Shown here piece by piece: positions 1-6,948 of a stretch of DNA of 7,155 nucleotides. Every line of letters starts with the position of its first letter. The first letter of the stretch is position 1. Source of the DNA: an uncultured Woeseiaceae bacterium (GTDB lineage Bacteria; Pseudomonadota; Gammaproteobacteria; Woeseiales; Woeseiaceae); assembly GCA_947259435.1 (NCBI GenBank), contig CAMYMP010000715.1, forward strand, positions 1-7,155. The letters are read 5' to 3'. Position numbers and translations under genes: made by a program. Under the pieces are notes generated by a model. The model worked only from the letters and a program-made list of their open reading frames with translations, searched no databases and was not told the DNA's origin.

Positions 1-256
1 GGAGCTGGCACTGATTGCGCAGAAGCTCGACGTTGATGAGGAGCTCGACAGGCTGGACAGTCACCTTGTCGAGATTCGACAGGTATTGGCAAGCGCTGAG
101 CCGGTCGGACGCCGCCTCGACTTTCTGATGCAGGAACTGAATCGCGAGGCGAACACGCTAGGGTCTAAATCAGGAGACGCCACCACGACAAAAGCCGCCG
201 TGGAGCTGAAGGTTCTGATCGAGCAAATGCGCGAACAGATCCAAAACGTCGAGTAG
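1..256 (+). CDS. yicC: YicC/YloC-family endoribonuclease, C-terminal part (5' end outside window)
   Basis: The reading frame is open from base 2 and ends at TAG 254-256, giving the last 84 residues. The stretch RLDFLMQELNREANTL, followed shortly by an ELKVLIEQMREQIQN tail, is the hallmark C-terminus of YicC/YloC proteins (DUF1732 region). From memory it is nearly identical to the E. coli YicC end. Family members are about 290 residues, so roughly 70% of the gene lies upstream of the window. YicC proteins are cytoplasmic endoribonucleases linked to RNA turnover and stationary-phase fitness. The catalytic details cannot be seen in this fragment. The stop lies 8 nt before the gmk start, and the yicC-gmk pairing is widespread in proteobacteria, so co-transcription and possibly translational coupling are likely. 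Family assignment is firm; the precise biochemical role is inferred. Confidence 0.93.
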   Translation, partial: ELALIAQKLDVDEELDRLDSHLVEIRQVLASAEPVGRRLDFLMQELNREANTLGSKSGDATTTKAAVELKVLIEQMREQIQNVE

Positions 257-264
257 CTCTTGTA

Positions 265-885
265 GTGAACGACGTCGAGGCCAAACTGTTCGTCATTGCC
301 GCCCCCTCGGGTGCCGGCAAGACAACTCTCGTCAAAGCGCTCGTGACGCGTAATCCGGAACTGCGCTTTTCTATTTCCTATACGACGCGGCCCAAACGGC
401 GCAACGAGGCTGACGGCGTCGACTATCTGTTCGTAAACAAGGACGAGTTCGACGCCCTTAGACACGAAGGCGCGTTGCTCGAGTTTGCTGAGGTTTTCGA
501 CAATCATTACGGCACGAGTCGATCTCAGGTTGAGGATCATCTCGCAAACGGCCATCACGTCATTCTGGAAATCGACTGGCAGGGCGCACGGCAGGTTCGT
601 GCGTCAATGCCGGAGAGCGTTACGATTTTCATATTGCCGCCGTCGCACAAGGAGCTCGTGCGGCGCTTGCGATACCGACGAACTGACAGCAGGAGAGTGA
701 TCGACCGACGACTGCGCGATGCTCTCAGCGACATGTCGCACTGGGAGGAGTTCGATTACGTCGTGATCAATGACGACCTCGACACGGCGGTTGCCGATCT
801 CGAGTCTGTGCTCGCCGGACGCGGAGAGGCTCAGAGCACCGGAGATTCGGCGCTTCGTGCCGCGGTTGCCAGCATCGTTTCCTAA
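265..885 (+). CDS. gmk: Guanylate kinase
   Basis: This 206-residue protein has the normal length for bacterial Gmk, which phosphorylates GMP (or dGMP) with ATP to give GDP, an essential cytoplasmic step. A P-loop, APSGAGKTT, is at residues 13-21. The guanylate-kinase signature, running from T40 through R42, R45, E48 and G51 to Y54 and F56, matches the family pattern in full. The GMP-domain segment EFAEVFDNHYGTS is at 73-85, and DIDWQGA-like EIDWQGA is at 102-108. The start is GTG at 265, the only plausible start before the P-loop. No good Shine-Dalgarno is visible, which fits coupling to yicC, whose stop is 8 nt away. The LID region is odd: residues 133-151 hold ten arginines, including RR at 143-144 where E. 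coli has EE, and two adjacent rare AGG-AGA codons lie at 691-696. Identification is secure. Confidence 0.98.
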   Translation: MNDVEAKLFVIAAPSGAGKTTLVKALVTRNPELRFSISYTTRPKRRNEADGVDYLFVNKDEFDALRHEGALLEFAEVFDNHYGTSRSQVEDHLANGHHVILEIDWQGARQVRASMPESVTIFILPPSHKELVRRLRYRRTDSRRVIDRRLRDALSDMSHWEEFDYVVINDDLDTAVADLESVLAGRGEAQSTGDSALRAAVASIVS

Positions 886-907
886 ATAACTTTTTGGAAT
901 AAGGGGT

Positions 908-929
908 AGCGCCCGGCCCTCTGGGCGTT
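908..929 (+). terminator. Weak hairpin after gmk, possible attenuator or terminator
   Basis: AGCGCCC (908-914) can pair with GGGCGTT (923-929), giving seven pairs including one G-U, around an 8-nt loop. The following bases are pyrimidine-rich (CTACTGTCTTTCCT) but there is no clean U-tract, so efficient intrinsic termination is doubtful. It lies in the 110-nt gmk-rpoZ gap and could reduce read-through or stabilise the gmk 3' end. I see no convincing sigma-70 promoter in this gap. Confidence 0.25.
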
Positions 930-955
930 CTACTGTCTTTCCTACGTTCACTTTT

Positions 956-970
956 CCAGACGATGTCTGG
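956..970 (+). other. Perfect inverted repeat upstream of the rpoZ ribosome-binding site
   Basis: CCAGAC (956-961) and GTCTGG (965-970) form a perfect 6-bp stem with a 3-nt GAT loop, ending 10 nt before the probable rpoZ Shine-Dalgarno. It is not followed by a T-run, so it does not look like a terminator. It could be an RNA hairpin that tunes rpoZ translation, a small operator, or chance. It also swallows the alternative ATG at 963, which argues against that ATG being used as a start. Confidence 0.35.
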
Positions 971-980
971 TGTGACCCGC

Positions 981-985
981 AAGGA
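981..985 (+). promoter_or_regulatory. Ribosome-binding site deciding the rpoZ start
   Basis: AAGGA lies 10 nt before ATG 996, with the purine-rich AAAGAG directly before the start. The upstream in-frame ATG at 963 has only pyrimidine-rich sequence before it. This supports translation from 996. Confidence 0.6.
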
Positions 986-995
986 TACGAAAGAG

Positions 996-1277
996 ATGGC
1001 CAGAATTACCGTTGAGGATTGCCTCGAAAACATCGATAACATCTTCGAGATGGTGCTCGTTGCCGCCAAGCGTGCCCGCCGGCTGGCACACGGCTCTGAT
1101 GCCATGGTCGAACTCGAGAACGACAAGCCGACTGTGATCGCTCTTCGCGAAATCGCCGAGGGTCATGTCACACCGGCCATCCTGGAAGAAATCGAGGCGC
1201 CCCCGGCCGACGACTTCATGCAGCCGGACATCGCGGAGGAAGTCCTGCCTGTGCGCGGTATCTCGATCGGCGACTAA
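996..1277 (+). CDS. rpoZ: DNA-directed RNA polymerase omega subunit
   Basis: This 93-residue protein begins [12 protein letters not shown] and carries the conserved core [11 protein letters not shown] (residues 20-30) and [16 protein letters not shown] (about 42-57), typical of RpoZ. E. coli omega is 91 residues. Omega chaperones the beta' subunit during RNA polymerase assembly, and in E. coli its N-terminus forms part of (p)ppGpp binding site 1. An ATG at 963 would add eleven residues. I prefer ATG 996 because it has an AAGGA site, restores the family's invariant MAR N-terminus needed for that site, and avoids the 956-970 hairpin. One oddity: the usual Asn-Arg-Phe near residue 16 is Asn-Ile-Phe here, replacing a normally conserved arginine. 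The C-terminal third is acidic and variable, as is usual. It lies between gmk and spoT in the classical order. Confidence 0.96.
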   Translation: MARITVEDCLENIDNIFEMVLVAAKRARRLAHGSDAMVELENDKPTVIALREIAEGHVTPAILEEIEAPPADDFMQPDIAEEVLPVRGISIGD

Positions 1278-1295
1278 AACTGCGCTGCATTGCAC

Positions 1296-1323
1296 CTGAC
1301 ATTCCGCCTAACGCGGGTATGAT
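1296..1323 (+). promoter_or_regulatory. Predicted sigma-70-type promoter for spoT
   Basis: CTGACA (1296-1301, 5 of 6 matches to the -35 consensus) and TATGAT (1318-1323, 5 of 6 matches to the -10 consensus) are separated by 16 bp. They lie in the 52-nt rpoZ-spoT gap. The expected transcription start, about 6-8 nt beyond the -10 box, falls at or next to the A of the spoT ATG (1330). This would give spoT transcription independent of gmk-rpoZ. It is a prediction from consensus matching only. Confidence 0.5.
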
Positions 1324-1329
1324 CAGGGG

Positions 1330-3486
1330 ATGGACTATGCCGCAACACTGCTAGCCAGATTGCCAGGCGCTTCGCGGCGCGACAACGGCATGCGGCGGCT
1401 TGTCGAAACGCTGGAGTCGTATCTGCCCGCAGATCAGATCCAGACCGTCATGCGGGCCTACGAGTTCGGCGCAACGGCTCACGACGGCCAGAAACGTCAG
1501 TCAGGCGAACCCTACATTTCTCATCCCGTCGCCGTGGCGCAGGAACTCGCCGACATGCATCTCGACGCACAGGCGATTGCCGCTGCGATTCTGCACGACG
1601 TGGTCGAAGACACGGAGGCGTCGATCAAAGACATTGAAGCCGAATTCGGCGCCGAGGTGGCGGCGCTGGTCGACGGCGTCAGCAAACTGGATCAGATTCA
1701 GTTCCGGAGCCGCGCGGAAGCACAGGCCGAAAGTTTCCGCAAGATGATGCTCGCGATGATCGAGGACATTCGCGTCATTCTGGTCAAACTTGCGGACCGG
1801 CTGCACAACATGCAAACACTTGACGCGATGCCGGCCAAAAAGAAAGCCCGCATCGCCAGAGAAACTCTCGACATCTATGCACCGATAGCCAATCGCCTTG
1901 GCATCAATCGCTTCAAAGTCGAACTCGAGGATCTGGGCTTTCGCTATCTCTATCCGCTGCGCTACAGGGTTCTCGAAAAAACGCTGCGCCGCAGCAAGGG
2001 CAGCCAGCGGCAAATGGTCAAGAAAATTTCGGAGGAGTTCGAAAAGACCCTGGCCGACGAAGGTGTCGATGCTGAAGTCATCGGGCGGGAAAAGCATCTG
2101 TTCAGCGTGTACCGAAAGATGCTGGAAAAAAAACGGCTGCTGAGCGATGTCGTCGACGTTTACGGTTTTCGCATCATTGTCGATGACGTCAACGAATGTT
2201 ACAAAGTGTTGGGGCTTGTTCACGGACTGTACAAGCCGATGCCGGGTCGTTTTAAGGACTACATTGCTATCCCGCGCATCAATGGTTACCAGTCGTTGCA
2301 CACGACTCTTTTCGGTCCCAAGGGCCAACCGCTGGAGGTACAGATACGTACGCGCCACATGGACCGTGTAGCCGAATCGGGCGTTGCGTCGCATTGGCAA
2401 TACAAAGCAGAGGAAAAAACCGACGCGACGCCGCAGCGACGAGCGCGCGACTGGCTGGCCAACCTTGCCGAGCTGCAGCGTTCGGGCACGTCGGAGGAAT
2501 TTCTCGAAAGCGTCAAGGTCGATCTGTTCCCCGACAAGATCTATGTGTTTACGCCCAAGGGCGACATCATGCCGATGCCCAAGGGATCGACAACAGTCGA
2601 CTTCGCTTATGCCGTCCACACGGACATAGGTAATCGTTGCGTTGCGGCCAAGATCGACCGCGGCCTGGTGCCACTCAGAACATTGCTGCAGAACGGCCAG
2701 ACCGTCGAAATCGTCACGGCTCGTGGCGCAAGGCCCAATCCAAACTGGCTGGCGTTTGTGCGCACGGCTAAAGCACGGACCGCGATTCGCAACCACATGA
2801 AGACTATGAGGTCGAGTGAATCCGTTGACCTCGGAAAGAGACTGCTGGACCGATCGCTCAAGGACCTCGACTCTTCGCTACGTAAAGTCGGCAAGGTACG
2901 AATGAAAGCCGCGATTGATGAACTCGGTCTCAACACCAACGAGGAACTGTTTGAACAAATTGGCCTTGGCGAGCGCCTTGCGCCGTTAACCGCACGATTT
3001 CTGCTCGGCGAGAACGAGCAGGGCGAATCAGATGCCGACACCGCCAGTCTCGTAATCGCCGGCACGGAAGGCATGGTCGTCAGTTACGCACGGTGTTGCC
3101 ACCCGATACCCGGCGACGATGTAATGGGGTATCTGAGCTCCGGACGCGGCGTCGTCATTCATCGCAACAAATGCGGCAATTTAAGCGTCTTCCGCAAGCA
3201 GCCGGAAAAGTGGATAGCCGTGAGCTGGGAGAAGGAAATAGATCGGGAATTCTCGAGTCAGATTCACGTCGATACGCACAACAAACCGGGCGTGCTTGCA
3301 GAAGTTGCCGCAACGATTGCAGATAGCGGCTCCAACATAGAGCAGGTCAGCGTACTCGGCCGCCATGAAGATTGCTCGGTTTTGTCATTCTTGCTGCAAG
3401 TCAAGGATCGGAGACACCTTGCGCAGATTCTACGCAGCGTTCGTAAGATGCCCAATGTCATTCGCGTAGTTCGCGACTGCGCCTGA
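1330..3486 (+). CDS. spoT: Bifunctional (p)ppGpp synthetase/hydrolase SpoT
   Basis: A long RelA/SpoT homologue of 718 residues (E. coli SpoT is 702) that sets stringent-response alarmone levels. The N-terminal HD hydrolase keeps its metal and catalytic residues: R56, H65, H89-D90, E93-D94, D156 and N160. The synthetase domain has D276, the RFKD motif at 307-310 (RXKD type, typical of bifunctional Rel/SpoT rather than RelA), NGYQSLHT at 318-325 and E336 in EVQIRT. So both activities look intact. A TGS domain follows (about 403-465), then a helical region, the Cys-rich zinc-finger-like module (C589, C590, H611, C615) and a C-terminal ACT domain (about 645-716). ATG 1330 has AGGGG directly against it, too close for a normal ribosome-binding site. 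A leaderless transcript from the predicted promoter, or a start at ATG 1390 (698 residues), are alternatives. An A8 run at 2126-2133 lies between the two catalytic regions. Confidence 0.97.
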   Translation: MDYAATLLARLPGASRRDNGMRRLVETLESYLPADQIQTVMRAYEFGATAHDGQKRQSGEPYISHPVAVAQELADMHLDAQAIAAAILHDVVEDTEASIKDIEAEFGAEVAALVDGVSKLDQIQFRSRAEAQAESFRKMMLAMIEDIRVILVKLADRLHNMQTLDAMPAKKKARIARETLDIYAPIANRLGINRFKVELEDLGFRYLYPLRYRVLEKTLRRSKGSQRQMVKKISEEFEKTLADEGVDAEVIGREKHLFSVYRKMLEKKRLLSDVVDVYGFRIIVDDVNECYKVLGLVHGLYKPMPGRFKDYIAIPRINGYQSLHTTLFGPKGQPLEVQIRTRHMDRVAESGVASHWQYKAEEKTDATPQRRARDWLANLAELQRSGTSEEFLESVKVDLFPDKIYVFTPKGDIMPMPKGSTTVDFAYAVHTDIGNRCVAAKIDRGLVPLRTLLQNGQTVEIVTARGARPNPNWLAFVRTAKARTAIRNHMKTMRSSESVDLGKRLLDRSLKDLDSSLRKVGKVRMKAAIDELGLNTNEELFEQIGLGERLAPLTARFLLGENEQGESDADTASLVIAGTEGMVVSYARCCHPIPGDDVMGYLSSGRGVVIHRNKCGNLSVFRKQPEKWIAVSWEKEIDREFSSQIHVDTHNKPGVLAEVAATIADSGSNIEQVSVLGRHEDCSVLSFLLQVKDRRHLAQILRSVRKMPNVIRVVRDCA

Positions 3487-3517
3487 TCCGTTCAGACTTC
3501 TAAACAAGAACAATCCT

Positions 3518-3522
3518 GGAAG
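3518..3522 (+). promoter_or_regulatory. Ribosome-binding site of ridA
   Basis: GGAAG lies 4 nt before ATG 3527, slightly closer than usual. The 40-nt spoT-ridA gap shows no terminator hairpin and no convincing promoter, so ridA is probably co-transcribed with spoT. Confidence 0.45.
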
Positions 3523-3526
3523 CTAA

Positions 3527-3907
3527 ATGAGCAAGCAAGCAATTCACAGCGACAACGCACCTGCCGCTATCGGCACCTACTCACAAGCCGTCCGCGTTGG
3601 TGACCTGGTGTTTCTTTCCGGCCAGATTCCTCTCGATCCCGCAACGATGGAAATTGTCGGGGGCGATTTCGAAACCCGGGCACGTCAGGTATTCGACAAT
3701 CTTGCAGCGGTTGCGCAAGCCGCAGGCGGTGACCTGAATCAGGTTGTGAAACTGACGGTCTTTCTGACAGATCTTGCGAATTTCACCACTGTCAATGCCG
3801 TTATGGAAGACTACTTCGAACAGCCATTCCCCGCCCGCGCGGCCGTCGGTGTTGCCTCTTTGCCGAAGGGGGCCGACGTCGAGGCAGATGCCATCATCGC
3901 ACTGTAA
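3527..3907 (+). CDS. ridA: RidA family reactive intermediate/imine deaminase
   Basis: This 126-residue protein (E. coli RidA is 128) belongs to the YjgF/YER057c/UK114 family. These cytoplasmic trimers hydrolyse reactive enamines and imines, such as those released by PLP-dependent threonine dehydratase, to keto acids and ammonia. The N-terminus has the family pattern [12 protein letters not shown] (11-22) and SGQIPLDP (31-38). [13 protein letters not shown] at 101-113 contains R104, equivalent to the substrate-carboxylate-binding Arg105 of E. coli, and E119 matches the catalytic Glu120. The true RidA subgroup is therefore likely rather than an inactive paralogue. It sits between spoT and recG, where E. 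coli has the tRNA methyltransferase gene trmH. Its last 20 nt overlap the start of recG in another frame. Identification is strong; the physiological substrate is inferred. Confidence 0.95.
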   Translation: MSKQAIHSDNAPAAIGTYSQAVRVGDLVFLSGQIPLDPATMEIVGGDFETRARQVFDNLAAVAQAAGGDLNQVVKLTVFLTDLANFTTVNAVMEDYFEQPFPARAAVGVASLPKGADVEADAIIAL

Positions 3908-5975
3908 CCTCGCATCGCCGCTGACTGTCCTTAACGGCGTCGGTGCGGCGCTGGCGAAAAAACTCGAGCGTCTGGGCCTGTTCCGCGTCGAGGATTTATT
4001 ATTCCTGCTGCCGCTGCGCTACGAGGATCGTACCCAGCTTGTAAGAATCGGCGCACTTGCGGCTGGCGCGCGATGCCTGATCAGTGGTGAGGTGATGTTG
4101 GCAGAGACGGTCTATCGCGGCCGGCGCAATCTTCTTGTGCGCATCGGCGATGGCAGTGGACAGATAACGCTGCGTTTTTTTCACTTTTCAAGACAACAAC
4201 AGGCACAGTTTCAGCCGGGCGTTAACCTCATCTGCTTTGGTGAGGTTCGCAAAGGGCCCGGCGGTTTCGAAATGATTCACCCTGAATACCGCGTCCTGCG
4301 CGAAGGGCAGGACGCGGCGATCAACGAGACGTTGACGCCAATCTACCCGGCAACGGAGGGTGTACAGCAGGGCCGGCTGCGCAACCTGACGGATCAGGCC
4401 CTTCGTATCATGCATAACCACCCACCGGAAGAACTGCTGCCGTCGGAGGTTCGCGATCAACTTGATCTGCCGGCCCTGGCAGAGGCCGTTGCCTATTTGC
4501 ACCGGCCACCGCCGGATGCGGATATCAAGCGCATCCTGGAGGGCAGACATCCCTGTCAGCAGCGCCTCGCATTCGAGGAATTGCTTGCCCACTACATGAG
4601 TTTGCGCAGCCTGCGTTTGCTTGCTCAAAGCGAAAGCGCCTCTGCACTGACCGGCGGACAAAATGAGGTCGACAAATTTTTACGGGACCTGCCGTTCACA
4701 CTGACCGTGGCACAGCAGCGAGTCGTCAATGAAATACTTTCAGACCTGAGCAAGCCGCATCCGATGATGCGGCTCATTCAGGGCGATGTGGGATCCGGCA
4801 AGACGGTTGTTGCCGCAATCGCTTGCCTCAACGCGATCGCTTGTGGCGTTCAGGCGGCCATCATGGCGCCGACCGAACTACTGGCCGAACAGCATTGGCG
4901 CAGCTTCAGCGCCTGGTTTCGTCCGCTGGGCATCGAGCCGGCCTGGCTCAGTGGCAGTCAGCGTGCAGCACCGCGGCGCGAAGCGCTCGAGGCAATCGCC
5001 GACGGCCGCGCGCAGCTCGTCGTGGGAACGCATGCGCTTTTTCAGGAAGGCGTACAGTTTCATAACCTCGCGCTTGTCGTCATTGATGAGCAGCACCGTT
5101 TCGGTGTCCACCAGCGCGTAGCGCTGCGCGAGAAAGGCGTTTCGGAGGATGGTTATCCACATCAACTCGTCATGACAGCCACGCCGATTCCGCGCACGCT
5201 CGCGATGGCTGCATACGCCGACCTGGATACCTCGATAATCGACGAACTTCCCCCGGGCCGCGACCCGGTGTCGACGATCGCCGTGCCGGAGACACGTCGC
5301 GACGAAATCGTTGCCCGCGTACGAACTGCCTGCCAGTCCGGACAGCAGGCGTACTGGGTATGTCCGCTCATAGAAGAATCGGACATGCTCGACTTTGAGG
5401 CGGCAGAAGCCAGCTACGCAATGCTGACCGAAGCGCTGCCGGAACTTCGTGTCGGGCTCGTTCACGGCCGCATGCGTCCAAGCGAGAAAGAACGCGGCAT
5501 GCAGGCCTTCAAAGACGGCCTGATTCAGCTGCTCGTTGCTACAACCGTCATCGAGGTGGGCGTCGATGTGCCCAATGCGAGCCTGATGATCATAGAAAAC
5601 GCCGAGCGCATGGGTCTGTCACAACTGCACCAGCTGCGTGGTCGGGTAGGCCGCGGCACGACACAAAGCCACTGCGTATTGCTCTACAAGCCGCCTCTGG
5701 GTCAACTTGCGCGAAGCCGCCTCGCCGTGCTGCGTGACACGAACGATGGCTTTATTGTCGCGCAACGTGATCTTGAACTTCGCGGGCCGGGCGAGTTGCT
5801 CGGTACCCGCCAGACCGGCCTGCCGGACTACCGAATCGCTGATCTGGTTCGTGACGCTGAACTAATGCCGCAAGTACAAATTGCAGCCGAGAGCATCACT
5901 CGCGCCGCGCCTGATTGCGCAGCAGCCATCGTGCGCCGCTGGCTCGGCGATGCGGACCGTTACGGAAAGGTATAG
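3888..5975 (+). CDS. recG: ATP-dependent DNA helicase RecG
   Basis: From ATG 3888 this is 695 residues, against 693 in E. coli RecG, the superfamily 2 motor that regresses stalled replication forks, migrates Holliday junctions and unwinds R-loops and D-loops. The N-terminal region has [12 protein letters not shown] (15-26) and the wedge/OB fold with [17 protein letters not shown] (85-101). Helicase motifs follow in order: Walker A GDVGSGKT (299-306), PTELLAEQH (328-336), DEQH (400-403), [11 protein letters not shown] (430-440), VIEVGVDVP (554-562) and QLRGRVGRG (582-590). [10 protein letters not shown] (635-644) belongs to the RecG-specific TRG translocation region. The frame stays open upstream to 3774, but there it is only the shadow of ridA. 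ATG 3888 gives the family's normal N-terminus and has GAGG at 3881-3884, only 3 nt away. The start inside ridA implies translational coupling. All motor motifs are intact. Confidence 0.97.
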   Translation: MPSSHCNLASPLTVLNGVGAALAKKLERLGLFRVEDLLFLLPLRYEDRTQLVRIGALAAGARCLISGEVMLAETVYRGRRNLLVRIGDGSGQITLRFFHFSRQQQAQFQPGVNLICFGEVRKGPGGFEMIHPEYRVLREGQDAAINETLTPIYPATEGVQQGRLRNLTDQALRIMHNHPPEELLPSEVRDQLDLPALAEAVAYLHRPPPDADIKRILEGRHPCQQRLAFEELLAHYMSLRSLRLLAQSESASALTGGQNEVDKFLRDLPFTLTVAQQRVVNEILSDLSKPHPMMRLIQGDVGSGKTVVAAIACLNAIACGVQAAIMAPTELLAEQHWRSFSAWFRPLGIEPAWLSGSQRAAPRREALEAIADGRAQLVVGTHALFQEGVQFHNLALVVIDEQHRFGVHQRVALREKGVSEDGYPHQLVMTATPIPRTLAMAAYADLDTSIIDELPPGRDPVSTIAVPETRRDEIVARVRTACQSGQQAYWVCPLIEESDMLDFEAAEASYAMLTEALPELRVGLVHGRMRPSEKERGMQAFKDGLIQLLVATTVIEVGVDVPNASLMIIENAERMGLSQLHQLRGRVGRGTTQSHCVLLYKPPLGQLARSRLAVLRDTNDGFIVAQRDLELRGPGELLGTRQTGLPDYRIADLVRDAELMPQVQIAAESITRAAPDCAAAIVRRWLGDADRYGKV

Positions 5976-6042
5976 ATTCGACGGCACCCTGCTCATTTCC
6001 AACGCCCCACTTGCAGCCGAAATAAGTAAACTGTCACCGATA

Positions 6043-6948
6043 ATGAAGAACGTGATTTCCCCAGCAGTCAAACAGAATCTCGTAACGCAGCTTCGCAACT
6101 ACGGCAAGCTGATGCGGGTCGACAAGCCGATTGGTATCTGGCTGCTGTTGTGGCCAACATTGTGGGCGCTGTGGCTGGCGGGCGAGGGCCATCCTGATCC
6201 TGGCTTGTTCGTTATATTCCTGCTCGGCGTTTTCATCATGCGCTCTGCCGGTTGCGTGCTGAACGATTATGTCGACCGCAAAATTGATCCCTATGTAGAA
6301 CGAACACGAGCCCGCCCGATTGCTTCCGGCGCGGTAGCTCCCACCGAGGCGCTGATACTGTTTGTCGCGCTTGCGCTGATCGCAATAGGTCTGGCGACAA
6401 TGTTAAATGAGCCGGCACGCATGTTGGCGCTCGTTGGTGCCGTTCTTGCGGTCACCTATCCGTTTATCAAACGCTATGTATCGATTCCGCAATTCGTGCT
6501 GGGATTAGCGTTCGGCTGGGCGGTTCCAATGGCGTTCGCAGCACAAACCGGTGAAACGACGCAGCTCGCCTGGCTGGTTTTTGGAGCAGCAGTCATCTGG
6601 GCAATTATCTACGACACTTTTTACGCGATGGTAGATCGCGAGGATGATCGTAAAATTGGCGTGAAATCCACCGCGCTGCTGTTCGGCGAAGTTGATCTTT
6701 TTGTAATTGCCGGCATGCAAATCGCGATGCTCGTGGCATTGGTTTTCATCGGTACGCGCGCCGAACTCGGCTTCTGGTATTTCTTGTCCGTCGCTGGCGC
6801 GGCCTGGCTGATGGCCTATCACCTGTGGCTCGCGCGCGACCGCCAGCCCGCAGGTTGCTTCGCCGCCTTCCTGCACAATCATTATATCGGTCTGATAGTT
6901 TTCGTCGGCATTGTCCTGCACTTCACGTTCGATCCGGCTATGCCCTAG
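6043..6948 (+). CDS. ubiA: 4-hydroxybenzoate polyprenyltransferase
   Basis: A 301-residue integral inner-membrane protein (E. coli UbiA is 290) that attaches the polyprenyl tail to 4-hydroxybenzoate in ubiquinone synthesis. Both Mg2+/diphosphate-binding aspartate motifs are present: NDYVDRKID at 74-82, and YDTFYAMVDREDD at 190-202 with D191, D198, D201 and D202. MRVDKPIGIWLLLWPTLWALW (24-44) and the IGVKSTALLFG segment (205-215) closely match E. coli UbiA. About eight to nine hydrophobic segments follow the usual UbiA layout. The frame is open further upstream, with ATG 5950 inside recG possible, but ATG 6043 gives a normal N-terminus. ATG 6112 would be too short. No clear ribosome-binding site precedes any of them. 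The 67-nt gap after recG shows no terminator or good promoter. ubiC is not adjacent in this window. Confidence 0.95.
   Translation: MKNVISPAVKQNLVTQLRNYGKLMRVDKPIGIWLLLWPTLWALWLAGEGHPDPGLFVIFLLGVFIMRSAGCVLNDYVDRKIDPYVERTRARPIASGAVAPTEALILFVALALIAIGLATMLNEPARMLALVGAVLAVTYPFIKRYVSIPQFVLGLAFGWAVPMAFAAQTGETTQLAWLVFGAAVIWAIIYDTFYAMVDREDDRKIGVKSTALLFGEVDLFVIAGMQIAMLVALVFIGTRAELGFWYFLSVAGAAWLMAYHLWLARDRQPAGCFAAFLHNHYIGLIVFVGIVLHFTFDPAMP

Noticed and set aside
728..739. 12-bp palindrome GCGACATGTCGC inside gmk, and the similar CGGACATGTCCG at 7062-7073 inside the comF-like gene
   Set aside because: Both lie in conserved coding sequence, and one or two perfect 12-bp palindromes are expected by chance in 7 kb. 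The shared GACATGTC core is not enough to claim a regulator site.
886..955. Search for a promoter driving rpoZ in the gmk-rpoZ gap
   Set aside because: TACTGT (931-936) and TACGTT (943-948) fit a loose -10 pattern, but no acceptable -35 hexamer lies 15-19 bp upstream of either.
963..995. rpoZ start at ATG 963
   Set aside because: It has no ribosome-binding site, lies in a hairpin, and adds 11 residues before the invariant MAR N-terminus. ATG 996 fits the family.
1501..2796. A 431-codon open frame on the minus strand across spoT
   Set aside because: It is fully antisense to the well-supported spoT coding sequence, resembles no family I know, and such long shadows are common opposite GC-rich genes.
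3774..3887. Upstream extension of the recG frame to ATG 3774
   Set aside because: The extra 38 residues are the out-of-frame shadow of ridA and have no counterpart in RecG proteins. ATG 3888 gives the normal length.
4818..4843. Direct repeat of ATCGCTTG 18 bp apart, next to a GCGATCGC octamer, in recG after Walker A
   Set aside because: It encodes two Ile-Ala-Cys triplets in a helix where E. coli RecG has similar small residues. There is no repeat array, and a single GCGATCGC carries no meaning here.
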